DNA from: Coptodactyla brooksi
Taxonomy: Eukaryota; Arthropoda; Insecta; Coleoptera; Scarabaeidae
Reading direction: 5' to 3'
DNA: 22,558 nt
NCBI GenBank assembly: GCA_033557675.1
Contig: JAWQRM010000447.1
Span: 1-22,558, forward strand
The notes below the pieces were generated by a model that made no database searches, was not told the DNA's origin, and worked only from the letters and a program-made list of their open reading frames with translations. The position numbers and the translations under genes were made by a program. This document shows, in pieces, positions 8,890 to 18,340 of this stretch (the first letter of the stretch is position 1; each line of letters starts with the position of its first letter).

Positions 8890-11313
8890 CCTTAATTTGG
8901 AACCCTTATTACTCACCCCAAGGGCTTTTAGGGCACGTATAAAAATATGTAAAGTTTATTTTTGTTCATCATATCGCTATTCCAAATTGCATCGAAATCA
9001 GTGAGTGACAGTCGTGACACTTTCTCCTGTAAGATAAAGGTCACTTACAACATTGAAAGTTCCTATATCACCTTTGCATTAATTTTTAGATTATTTAAAT
9101 CGGCTTATCCGCGTAACTATGCTTCGGCAGTAACTGTTTTTATGCATAGCACTGTATGCAGTTCATTAAATTGAGAAATATCGCATTTAAGATTAAGATC
9201 TTTAGCTTTTACAATAGGAACCTATTGTATTGTACACAATGAAAAAAGTAATTTGAATAGTAATCAAAGCCATTATTAATTTAATACAACAATATTTTTA
9301 CGATATTATCATTAATCACTAAGACTTTCGAGAACGCTCCAGTTGATCTCTTGGTTTTATCTTAATGCAACCGAACGATAGCAAAAACCATCATTTTTTT
9401 CACAGAAAGATTGATCATTTGATAAAGGTCTGTGATCTGTCTAATTTAATACCATATCTATTGTTATACATAGGCTAAAATGTGTGGGAATATTCTGAAA
9501 ACAGTTTTTCTGAACTCCGTAAGTTTTGGTCTACGGATAGAAAGATTTAAATTCTATTACTCGCAAGCTAGTAATGGAATTGATACAAACACAAATATTT
9601 GATTTCTTCTAACGACCCTATTCTTTATTTTTAGTCCAGTTTTATTAATCTATTCCTTCAATTTGTTTAATCTCTTACACGTTTTTTGCATATTCCTTGT
9701 ATTTTAAAGACCAAAAAAAAGGGTGAATGAATGAACACACATGTTGACCCAACCTGTACATTATTAATAGTTATATAATATTACGTCATTATATATTATT
9801 ATCTGTATATTTATATAATTGGTTTTTTGCGAATATATCTAAAAAACAGCAGATTAGATTATAATGAATAATTGCAAACCGATTCGTTTTACTGGCCAAT
9901 TTCGGGTGCTTATGTCATATCCAGTTTGGTATATATGCCAATCATGATGTTGACCAATTGTCGGTATGGCTATGGTTTGTTCATCCGAAATTGGTGAATG
10001 TAAATACATGAACGCAAACAAACTAATTTTAGAAGGTCATTTAGAAATCTGCTCGTAGATTATCGTATATGTTACTTTTTTGGATATCAAGTATCAGAAT
10101 TTTTATGGCAATCCGCTTATCGACTATTCAATACGTGCATCATCAGTAAAATTCCATTAACGAATTGCGTTATAATCAAATTCATTATTTGACAAATGTT
10201 TTAAACTGCCAGTTCTGAACTTGCTACTTCCTTTCGTGTCTTGAGTTTTATAAACGTGCAGTTTGTACATAAATTGTCTGTCAATATCACAATCAAGACC
10301 TTGCCCTATCAATTAACCTTGTTTCCTTGAAACGTGGAACAATAACATACTTTTAAAACGTACGTGGCAATTGGACGGAATATATATAAACTGTAATGAC
10401 AAAAGCTTGTTGTAGGCTTGTTTAAATATTTTGTAAGCAATCTTGGCCGTGTTAAAAATTTGGTTACGTAATAACGACGATATCCAAACAAAGGTGTCAT
10501 TCCCATTGATAATCTGTACAGGGTTCGTGAAAATGTGTAGAACAGAAGTCAAAAACTTCTATTATCAACTTTAGGCAACCAATATTCCTGGAAAAAGAGA
10601 AATGAATGAATAAATAAGTGCTTCACATTTATTTTAAAATAAATTGTATTTTTGATGGTTTCTAACTGTATGAGATAGAGTAAGAAACCATTAAATTTTA
10701 TTTACTGTATGACATGCTTTTAATTTAATTAAACATATTTTGTCTGGGGTTTTATACACACGTAATTTATATGGAAACTTTTGAAGATTTGAAGAACTGA
10801 GAAGCTCCATGTAGTTTTATTTTCGGTGAAAGTTCTAAATAAATAAATCCATTTGTCTTTCAGCGTTTGGATATTGTTGTTCATCGCTCTGCTGCTGTCA
10901 GATTTGCGGGTTACCGCACCTATTTCACGGAACTGGCCAGCACGTAGATTGCCGTATGTAACCACAATAGCAGGAAAATGTGTGCGAAATCATTCTATGC
11001 ATGATAATATGGAACAAGAGTATTCGTAATTTTCCAGCTTTTCCCCAAACGTTGCGCAAGACTTGCGTAAGGGTTCAATCCTTGGTGAAATGACATGTTA
11101 GACCGCTATCGGGAAAACATAATCTCAAACTGTATACCGTGAAATATTCTTCAAAATAATATCTTGCACAATATTTCTTCCTGGTGGTCTCACTAAACTG
11201 AAAATGAATCTCTGAAAAATGAAAATCTTGAATTTTAATTTTTGTTGTCTGAGAATAGTTTTAATGATTAAAATATTAGGAAAAACATTTTATTTATATT
11301 TTATTTTATTTAT
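8890..11313. other. AT-rich stretch, mostly featureless
   Basis: No gene family is recognised. An imperfect inverted repeat (CCAATTTCGG at 9896-9905 and CCGAAATTGG at 9985-9994, about 80 nt apart) surrounds several CCAAT-like words. Open frames at 8962-9174 and 10309-10552 are AT-driven and unsupported. The stretch at 10729-11097 is listed separately. Confidence 0.5.
10729..11097 (-). other. possible degraded coding stretch, unrecognised
   Basis: The minus strand is open for about 35 codons from 11097 (including PRIEPLRKSC and TFGEKLENYEYSC). After a single stop at 10990-10992 it stays open in the same frame to about 10732 (FPAIVVTYGNLRAGQF, REIGAVTRKSDSSRAMNNN, IQTLKDKWIYLFRTF). Together about 122 codons carry one stop, longer than expected by chance at this AT content. 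The last third becomes AT-driven. No motif I know matches. It could be a transposon protein relic. Confidence 0.28.
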
Positions 11314-11751
11314 AGAATTTTTGTTAATAAAAACTAAACCAATATAATTTCTCCTCATTTGTTCTGCTCTTCTCGCCAGATGCTGTACAAGTAATAAACA
11401 ATTTTAAAATATTACAATTTATATTTCACACAATTTTCTTCTGTTGGAAGAAAACAAAAGTAGCAATAATTTCATGTGATAAAAATATACAACAAATAAC
11501 ATTTCGTTTAAAATAATTTCAATTGTACCTATTTTATTCTACATAAGAATTTTTGTTAATAAAAATTAAACCTATATAATTTTTTCTCATTTGTTCTATT
11601 CTTTTCGCCGAACGCTGCACAAGTAATAAACAATTTCGAAATATGTAAAATTTATTTTTCACACAATTTTTTTCTGTTTGAAGAAAATAAAATTAGTCAT
11701 GTGATAAAAATACACAAAAAAATAACATTTTATTTAATTGTACCTATTTTA
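11314..11751. repeat. 232-bp tandem duplication
   Basis: Copy 1 (11314-11545) and copy 2 (11546-11751) both begin AGAATTTTTGTTAATAAAAA. They share CAAGTAATAAACAATTT, TTCACACAATTTT, CATGTGATAAAAATA and TTGTACCTATTTTA. The copies have diverged by substitutions and small indels. Copy 2 stops exactly where the piggyBac end begins. Confidence 0.9.
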
Positions 11752-11752
11752 G

Positions 11753-12660
11753 CCCTGCTGTTCTTCTTAGTTTTACTCTTTACGCTTGTAGTCCTTCGGG
11801 TCAGTGTGACCCGATGTATGTATGCAAGAGGATTGTCAGGAATAGCTCGAAATTAATATATTGTCATTTTATTACAGTACATAAACGCAAACAACGATGA
11901 AAAGCAATCTTATTACTAACAAAAGTAAAATGTATTATAATAAAAAATATTACAAAACCTAAATCTAAACACAACAGAGAATATCAAATAAATTCTGATG
12001 TGCAATTCCAATTATTGCCTAATCTTTTTCTTCTTAATTATTTATTACACTTGCAATATGTTATATGTACTTGTTTTATTGTCACATTTTGGTGGACACA
12101 TATTGCATCGTGCTTTATTTTTACTGATTGCACCAGATGTAGATGCCATTGCTACTTCGCCCCGTTGATCTTGAATTTTCTTTATTACGGCAGTAGCTTG
12201 TTGAGTGCGAGGTTTATGTTTAGGGAGTTACCATCAGTTTGCTCAAATCTTCCAGAAATAGTCTTCTCTTGTACAGAACGTTCTTATTCCAATCTGGATT
12301 TTTCTTGCCATAACACAAATGCATTATAAGCATTAATATTAAGTGTATGGTAGAACAAAATAAGAGGCCGTCGACTGGTTTTTCTTTTGCAAGTATATGC
12401 TGCAATACTTTGATCTAAAGTATCAACCGCCCCTTTGGTAGAGTTATAATCTAGTAGAAAGTATATTTTATGCACATATGACATAATTGTGGTGTCCATG
12501 GTAAAATAAAAAGTAGAACTGTGTACTACTTTGCTTATTGTAATCACGGGAAGTTCGGGTTTATTTTTTCTAACCGTTCGTAACAGTGTAAGTTTTCGTT
12601 TGAGGAACATTCCACATTAAAATTTTAACAATCTACTTTTACCCATATTACTCCTAGAAA
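11753..12660 (-). mobile_element. piggyBac-like element, remnant with one terminus
   Basis: The left terminus begins CCCTGCTGTTCTTCTTAG at 11753 and has a subterminal near-palindrome, CGGGTCAGTGTGACCCG. The adjacent target site reads TTAG instead of the canonical TTAA, probably by mutation. The transposase C-terminus reads on the minus strand towards this end. Homology stops at about 12615-12660, so the 5' half of the gene and the right terminus are missing. The first 250 or so bases are shared with the MITE at 15613-16043. Confidence 0.88.
12033..12615 (-). pseudogene. piggyBac transposase, C-terminal part, frameshifted
   Basis: DDE/D transposase of the piggyBac family, which excises and inserts at TTAA. 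Reading on the minus strand: LTLLRTVRKNKPELP, then LLDYNSTKGAVDTLDQ with the conserved pair of Asp residues in VDTLD (the final catalytic Asp of the family lies here), then CKRKTSRRPLILFYH and NAYNAFVLW. A frameshift at about 12300-12330 leads into NPDWNKNVLYKRRLFLEDL and MVTP. After further shifts comes the Cys-rich tail, ARCNMCPPKCDNKTS, near 12070-12110. The usual GGVDTLDQ is GAVDTLDQ here. The N-terminal domain and the first two catalytic Asp residues are missing. At least two frame breaks make it inactive. It may still share ends with active relatives. Confidence 0.92.
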
Positions 12661-13055
12661 CTCGAAGCGAAAGTATAAAACACATGAACCGCATTATATT
12701 GCGCGTAGTCAGTGTAGAGAAACGATACTATCTTGTCTTTCCTTCCTTTTTTGTTTGCTCTTCTTTTTTTTGACAAACGAATGCGAATAATAATTCAAAT
12801 ATTAGTATGATGACAAATATGCTTAGTACTTAGTTCTTTAAAAATTACAAATTAAATTGTTATTTATATATTACCAAATCTCATTATGAAAGACAACCTG
12901 TGGTTATGTGATCAATGATATAAATAAATGTATTTTATTATATAGAAGTAATTTATTATTTGCATTCAGCAAAAGTGGAGTAGCTTATTTATAAACGGAT
13001 CTACAGTCAATGTCAAACTCAATATGTATTTAGTAAAATAACCAATTTACTAAAA
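12661..13055. other. AT-rich spacer between piggyBac and pogo relics
   Basis: No gene is seen. Just outside the pogo terminus there is a small hairpin, TTTAGTAAA (13029-13037) with TTTACTAAA (13046-13054). Confidence 0.55.
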
Positions 13056-13129
13056 CAATAAAACCTGTCAATAACGGCCACCAAAAAAAAGTATTGGTTT
13101 TATTTTACCAATTGAAGTAAATATTATAT

Positions 13130-13290
13130 AAATACACATATGTACACGAAAAACTAAAACTTTAATGTATGTAATATAAATCACAGACTAGGTACATATT
13201 ATAGATAATACATATACATATTATAAATATATGTATGCATATAATAGATAATACGTATGTTCATTATTTATACATATTACAATATATTCA
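13130..13290. repeat. TA/TATG-rich low-complexity segment
   Basis: Imperfect repeats of ATACATAT, ATTATAGATAATAC and related words fall between the pogo terminus and the end of its coding region. Confidence 0.7.
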
Positions 13291-13884
13291 TACGAAAAAA
13301 CGTAGTTTATTAAGCTTTTTGAAAGTATGTTTCAATCTTTGTTTGCTTCAAATTTATTACCTTCGATTTAAAAGTTCACATATAAGTAAAATTCGAGAAA
13401 CATCCATAGAAATTTCACCATTGCACAATAAATAATTCTGTATGTCTCTTAATTTTGGACACACTTCGCTCATACCAGATAAAGTAGATTTTGGAGTTTC
13501 ACATTCGTCCACATCACTATTATCGGAGTTATGTTCTTCATCATTATTGTACAATTCTTCAACAATTTCTGTAATACTGAAGTTAGAGCTCTCTGTGGCA
13601 CATGACTATCAACAGAAGCATGTTCATCTAAATCCACAATTTCGCTACGAACTGTAGGAAAGAGTTGGGCAAGGGGTATTTCGTATTCTTCATCAACCAT
13701 TGTATCTTCTTGGATAACATCAGAGAATCCGGTTATGGGAAAACATTTCTTAACAGTAGCAGGAAATACCTTTTTCCAAATAATTGTATTTCATATAAGT
13801 GTGTTCACTAAATTGATGTTTTTTTTTCAGAATTTTCAAAATCGCATTCACTGTCAATAAACGCTAGAAGCCTTTTAATTATTA

Positions 13885-14243
13885 GGTTGTAAAAAAAGTT
13901 CTGGGGCAGTTTGGTAATCATGAGATAACTCGCACATATTTCATGCAAATGTTGCGATTTCACATGGAATATGTTTCTACTGAATGTCCGGATATTTCCC
14001 ATCTTCATTTTCATTTTGTTATTGGCCTCCACCATGTCCAGCGACACAATTGAAGCCCGTGTTCTATTGCGCCATTATTGGAAAAAAGGTCTTTCACAAC
14101 GAAAAGCGGCGGAAGAAATCAATGAGGTTGAAGGGGAAGGCACAACGAGTAAGTCTGCTGCCGGACGCTGGTTTAAACACCACCTGAAGCAAATGGACTT
14201 TGTGCATAAGAAGCCTAAGTGCTCCAGAACTTTTTTTACAACC
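13885..14243 (+). mobile_element. mariner internal-deletion derivative (MITE), 359 bp
   Basis: Perfect 20-bp terminal inverted repeats, GGTTGTAAAAAAAGTTCTGG (13885-13904) and its reverse complement (14224-14243), are flanked by TA on both sides (13883-13884 and 14244-14245), as expected for mariner insertion. Inside is the start of a mariner transposase fused to a short C-terminal piece. It is inserted in the pogo transposase relic. The perfect repeats suggest it is much younger than its host. Confidence 0.93.
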
Positions 14244-14246
14244 TAG
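14034..14246 (+). pseudogene. mariner transposase, N-terminus fused to C-terminus by deletion
   Basis: The frame opens with the ATG at 14034 (MSSDTIEARVLLRHYWKKG) and continues LSQRKAAEEINEVEGEGTTS and KSAAGRWFKH, the first helix-turn-helix of a mariner transposase. At about 14176-14190 it jumps to HLKQMDFVHKKPKCSRTFF, which reads into the right terminal repeat and stops at 14244-14246. About 270-280 residues, including all catalytic residues, are gone relative to a usual length near 345. The 70-residue frame has no internal stop. It could encode an isolated DNA-binding domain, but this may be chance in a young element. Confidence 0.82.
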
Positions 14247-14715
14247 TAAAAGAATTCGGTAAATCAATTTGAAATTCTGAATTATTCCTTGATCCAAGGG
14301 CTGACAATGCGAAGTGGTGTTTGGCGGCAGGAAGACTAGTTGGACATTTTCTAATGCTACTTTAGAATTTGACGTGGCGTTGTTCAAGAAAAGAAGCACT
14401 TTTCTATTTTGTTTTTTCGTTTTATTGCCAAATTTATGTAGCCATCTCGTCATAATTTCCATTGTCATCCATGTCTTTTTGTTAGAAACCCATTTTAAAC
14501 CTAATTTGTCAACATGGTTACCTTTAAAACAACGAGGATTTTTACTTTTTCAAAGTATTAATTGATCTTCATTGAGTCATCGCACAAATACGAAATAATA
14601 TTGGGTATTTCCATCAATAAAGATACATCATAAATAGTCCGGCCGATATCGGCAGGTAAATTTCTATGAAGATAAGCCGAAAAAATTTGGGTTTATTTGG
14701 CCGAGGTCGTCATTT

Positions 14716-15612
14716 TAATCTTGCATCACTCGAGCAAAAATTATTTTATAAAACTCTGACGGGGTTTTGAGGTCTTAACTTTGAAAACGTTTATTATATT
14801 TTTCTTTAAATCCTTTTGCATAAGCTAAGATTTGCACTGCGTGTTAAAATTATTGAATTACTGGAGTTTTATTGAGTACATTCGAATATTACACCTTCCA
14901 ACACGGTTGTCTAACCGTTAGATCTCATAATAAGTGAAAGTATGTCTTAGAAGACGTTTGAGTGAGACGCGCTTACGTCTTGAACTTTTAAAGTAGGTAA
15001 ATATGTTTATGCCCTGCGCATACACAGGTAATAGTAACGCCGGCTTACAAAAGGCCACCGGGGCTGACGTACGCAGATCTAAATAAACGAGCGATTGTCT
15101 CGACGAATTTCCCTTGCAATTACTTTCAATTTTTACGACTTGATCGCCGAGGCAGCGCCTAGATTCTGCGTTATTAAAGTTTACGTTAAAAATCGAAGTT
15201 AAATACTAATAATAAGTTATCGGTTGTTGATGTAGATGTTTAGGTATATACGCGTGTGCCTGTGTAATTATTATTTTCCTTTTTGGTCGACAGGTGCAAC
15301 ATTCGTGCCTAGAATTTTTTTTGCATGGTTTAACGAAAGCCTGATCATGATTACTCATACTAATTTTTATCGAAAGCATTAAACGTGCACTTGTAATTTA
15401 GTACATCTCGAATAAATTTATCTTAAACGCGCCATGAACTACTTTCTATAAAATGTCCAAGGCAACTTTCAGTAAGTTATTGCAGGTGATGATGTTAACG
15501 AAATATTATTGATAATTAATATAATTGGAAGATTAGTTAAAATTTGTGTCCAAATATGTAAGAAGGGATGATCAACCTGTTATAAAAGTAAGGAATATTT
15601 TTATTTACTTAA
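14716..15612. other. non-coding stretch with a GC-richer island
   Basis: About 14930-15180 is visibly GC-richer than the rest of the window (for example CGCCGGCTTACAAAAGGCC). It holds a 27-codon open frame at 15003-15086 (MFMPCAYTGNSNAGLQKATG) in which CACAGGTAATAG looks like a splice donor. At 15294 a pyrimidine-rich CAG (CCTTTTTGGTCGACAG) resembles a splice acceptor. None of this identifies a gene. It could be a first exon, a regulatory element or an unrecognised repeat. Confidence 0.35.
15609..15612. repeat. TTAA target duplication, left
   Basis: The canonical piggyBac TTAA immediately precedes CCCTGCTG. Its partner is at 16044-16047. Confidence 0.92.
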
Positions 15613-16043
15613 CCCTGCTGTTCGCCTTAGTTTTACTATACACTTGTAGCCTTTCGGGTTATAGTGACCCGATGTATGCAGGTACAGGAGGATTGTCAAG
15701 AATTGGTCGAAATTATAACGGTCGCCCAAATGAAAGTGGCATTGCTGTAATAACTCTGCCACCGGCTGTAGTGCCACTTTCATTTGGGCGGCCCTTGTGA
15801 TTGTATTACAGCAATATTGTTACTAACAAAAGTAAAATCTATTATAATGAAAAATATTACAAACACTAAATCTAAAAGCAAGAGAGAATATCAAATAAAT
15901 TCTGATATGCATCCAATTATTGCCTAATGTTACGTACCAGCAAACAAAGTCACAAAATCTTGGAAGCAAATAATGAAAGATGACAGGGTTATGGAACCTG
16001 AAAATCCGTTTCGGGTCATATTGACCCGACGAGCACAGCAGGG
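15613..16043. mobile_element. piggyBac MITE, 431 bp, intact ends
   Basis: It starts CCCTGCTGTTCGCCTTAG and ends GAGCACAGCAGGG, giving a 9-bp exact terminal inverted repeat (CCCTGCTGT). A subterminal block, CGGGTCATATTGACCCG, near the right end is matched by CGGGTTATAGTGACCCG near the left. TTAA flanks both sides. From the left end to about 15926 it is collinear with the piggyBac remnant at 11753-12022 (for example ACTAACAAAAGTAAAAT and ATATCAAATAAATTCTGAT). It then jumps to a right-end segment. It encodes no protein and would depend on a transposase from elsewhere. Confidence 0.93.
15723..15790. repeat. hairpin insertion inside the piggyBac MITE
   Basis: CGCCCAAATGAAAGTGGCA (15723-15741) is the exact reverse complement of 15772-15790, with a 30-nt spacer that also contains GCCAC. 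The segment is absent from the matching position of the piggyBac remnant near 11860, so it was added to the MITE lineage. Confidence 0.9.
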
Positions 16044-16047
16044 TTAA
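16044..16047. repeat. TTAA target duplication, right
   Basis: TTAA immediately follows the terminal CAGCAGGG of the MITE and pairs with 15609-15612. Confidence 0.92.
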
Positions 16048-16633
16048 ATAGGTACTAATTTTGCGACTTAAAAGTATGTGGTTTAAATTGAAACTAATAC
16101 TGTAATATAAGTAAGTTTTACAATATAAAAAAAACATTACGTAATTCTTTTTCCTTTAGTTCTTATGATGGTATCATCAATCCTAAAAACAATGAATTAT
16201 TTAGTCGCACTAGAAAAATATTTTTTTTTGAAGTTTCTTTGCAGCATATTATAATTAACTTGAACATTGTGGGATTTGTAACTATATATCATAGCAAAAT
16301 GTCTCTTACGGTGTAGTAAGGTTCTCAATTAATTAAGCATTTTCATAATAAATGTACACAACATACAAGTATTTCACTAAACTAACACTAAAAACTAATA
16401 AAATAATTAACTTCACAAAGCACCATGTAACATAACCGTAAGCACACAGCGTCACTATCTCAAACTTCAACACTAATTCAAATAATTAGATTAAATAGAA
16501 ATATGGTTAAACAATTGTCACCACTACACCAAATTAGAAAATACCCTGGTCGACGCACGTTGTGCCAACTAAGTTAGCATCGTCAGTGACGATGAAATGC
16601 AGGGGCTGCTGCCTTCCGTGCTTAGGATAATTA

Positions 16634-16674
16634 CTTAACTTCGTTACGAAGCTAAAGGATCCAAACCCACAATT
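16634..16674. repeat. dispersed repeat block, copy 1
   Basis: This segment (containing TTAACTTCGTTACGAAGC and CCCACAATT) matches 19803-19842 at about 34 of 41 positions by eye, in the same orientation. Both copies lie just downstream of palindromic sequence containing GAAATGC, which suggests one repeat family. Confidence 0.6.
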
Positions 16675-17657
16675 TTAATTAGAAACGGAAAGCCAGTGCA
16701 AAAATGCACCCGACAGAATGCAAAATAAGTAACCATTCTTCATTTTTCTTTATTTATCTTAGAAAAATATACATATGTTAATTCGGATTAGAAACCTAAT
16801 ATCTTATCAATTATCTTTCAACCTAAAACAGTATTAACATGTATACTCTAATGTATAAAGCAACAGCTAATCCGTAAGGTGAAGCCATAGCAGAGCCACG
16901 CCTCTTGTAGTTTTGTAGGAGAGACGAAACAAGTATATTTATGTAATTTTTTGAAATTACGCGTGCATCCTAGTATGACCTAATCAGGACTCCCCAGTGC
17001 GTTTCCCATAATCTATTATTACAAAAATTACGCTTTCTAAAATTCTAAGAAAGCAGCATAATTTTAATTAATTCATATTTGGCAAATCGCGCATAACGAT
17101 TTATACGCATGTGCAATATACATAATTAAATGAACTTAAATCAGCCTTCTTGAAAACGACAAAAACATAATAAATGATAGATTTTTTTATTAAATTGACA
17201 AGTTTTATGGTGGCATATCTGATTTTCAGATTTAAATATGTTTAACAATCTTTATTGTTCTGTCTGACTTTCGAAGTGGATATCACAGTAAGTATATCAA
17301 TTGCATAGAAGAACTAATTGACTTCTAGATTGTGGTGGGATAATTAAATGGTTTTTGAACACTAGTAATGAGCGAAATACTTCAACTTACTGATTGTCCT
17401 AGTTTTACCTTACCTACTGTCGTGCAAAACGTAAAAAAATAACCAAAAGAATCTTTACTTTTCCGTAAGTCATTTATCTCAAAAAATAGGTCCTAATTGG
17501 CTCATATTGTTCTAAATTTATTTACACCAGTTTGCCATATTTTAGGATTTGAATGTTTAAGCCTATAAAAACTTTCAGTGGTCTAAAAACCTTGCTTATT
17601 TTCTTCAATCTATCTACTATTGTCAATTAATTAATAGCATAACACTAATCTGCTTAA

Positions 17658-17786
17658 AGGTCATCCACAGATGGCATTGCCAAGAGTAACATGTATGCGT
17701 ACAAAGGCGTTGACCAGGAAAAGTTAGTCCAGAATTTCAGGGAAAAAGACAAGGACATATATATTGACTTGGCTGTTTATGATTGA
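17658..17786 (+). other. exon-like open frame, 42 codons, unrecognised
   Basis: After TCATCCACAG (a weak splice-acceptor-like site ending at 17670) the plus strand reads DGIAKSNMYAYKGVDQEKLV, QNFREKDKDIYIDLAVYD and then TGA. The composition is protein-like. The piece YKGVDQEKLV is faintly reminiscent of the GGVDxxDQ block of piggyBac transposases, but one short motif is not enough. It could be the last exon of an unknown gene or a relic. Confidence 0.22.
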
Positions 17787-18103
17787 TACATTCCTCTTTG
17801 CAAGACCAATAAGGATTTTCTTTTATTATTCGCTCTTAATAAGAGAAAATACAAAAATAAGAGTTGTATTTTTAAATTAAGATAAACTAAGATTCCTGTA
17901 TCCATTCCTATGTTATTTGATGCAACAATGTTGCATATTTGTAAAAGGAAGTAATCTGCGTATTAAAATTCATAATAAAGTACTGTACTGAGGCCTATTC
18001 GAAAACAAATGTCTTAAAAACTGTCATTATATCGTTAGAAATTCTCTTTTACATCGGCCAAAGCTGTTGTTTTCAGTATTCCGACTGGTTTATGTGTTTT
18101 TTC

Positions 18104-18127
18104 ATTGTTAGCGTTCTCGCTAACAAT
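18104..18127. repeat. perfect 10-bp hairpin with 4-nt loop
   Basis: ATTGTTAGCG (18104-18113), TTCT, CGCTAACAAT (18118-18127). Confidence 0.88.
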
Positions 18128-18340
18128 ATCTAACCATAGATGGCAGTAGGCACATGTCTCATGATACTGTGTTGCAAGTTACAGCGTGTTACATTGTTTA
18201 GTTAATTTGTTATTCACGTTTGTGTTAAGGTGCAATTATGTCGCGTTGCGATTTTTACGATGGATAGAAAGAAAGATCACATTGTGTATGTGTGAAATTT
18301 TGTTTTAACTTACAAAAAATTGCAACTGAAGTATTTAACA

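Larger units (their letters stand above)
13357..14610 (-). pseudogene. pogo/Tigger transposase, interrupted by a mariner insertion
   Basis: DDE transposase of the pogo/Tigger group. On the minus strand, upstream of the insertion: KSKNPRCFKG, WVSNKKTWMTMEIMTRWL, KKQNRKVLLFLNNATS and LVFLPPNTTSHCQPLDQGII followed by QNFKLIYR. Beyond the insertion the frame resumes as IKRLLAFIDSECDFENSEK, then FPATVKKCFPITGF and an acidic tail ending ELLNRR at 13357. The motif normally holding the second catalytic Asp (LFLDNA) reads LFLNNA, an Asp-to-Asn change. The first catalytic Asp and the N-terminal DNA-binding domains are missing. Stops near 14540-14575 and a frameshift at about 13550-13580 add damage. The TA-flanked mariner derivative sits between 'YRILL' and 'IKRLL'. 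It is clearly inactive. Confidence 0.9.
13056..14715 (-). mobile_element. pogo/Tigger-like element, degraded and interrupted
   Basis: A minus-strand pogo/Tigger-type transposase relic marks this element. The likely 3' terminus is 13056-13082, which contains AAAACCTGTCAATAACGGCC. This resembles the termini of many pogo/Tigger-type elements. The 5' end is uncertain: the minus strand at about 14660-14711 (ACGACCTCGGCCAAATAAAC) looks like a terminal region but does not mirror the 3' terminus. A short mariner derivative (13885-14243) is inserted in the coding region. The boundaries are estimates. Confidence 0.7.
16048..18340. other. AT-rich stretch without a recognised gene
   Basis: No coding family is found. 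A GC-richer segment at about 16550-16680 contains a near-palindrome, CATCGTCAGTGACGATG (16578-16594), and a block shared with 19803-19842. A short exon-like frame is listed at 17658-17786 and a hairpin at 18104-18127. Confidence 0.5.

Noticed and set aside
8962..9174. 70-codon plus-strand open frame
   Set aside because: It lies in repeat-derived AT-rich DNA and has no recognisable feature.
10309..10552. Two overlapping minus-strand frames of 65 and 79 codons, checked as piggyBac-like
   Set aside because: No piggyBac block or other motif could be placed, and the two frames overlap each other, as chance frames do.
11069..11085. AAGGGTTCAATCCTTGG as a tRNA T-arm
   Set aside because: The T-stem pairs poorly and no acceptor, D or anticodon arms can be drawn around it.
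13442..13657. 71-codon plus-strand open frame
   Set aside because: It is antisense to the C-terminal tail of the pogo transposase.
14314..14565. 83-codon plus-strand open frame
   Set aside because: It is antisense to the pogo catalytic region.
15546..15800. 84-codon plus-strand open frame
   Set aside because: It lies across the end and hairpin of the piggyBac MITE and is chance coding in non-coding transposon DNA.
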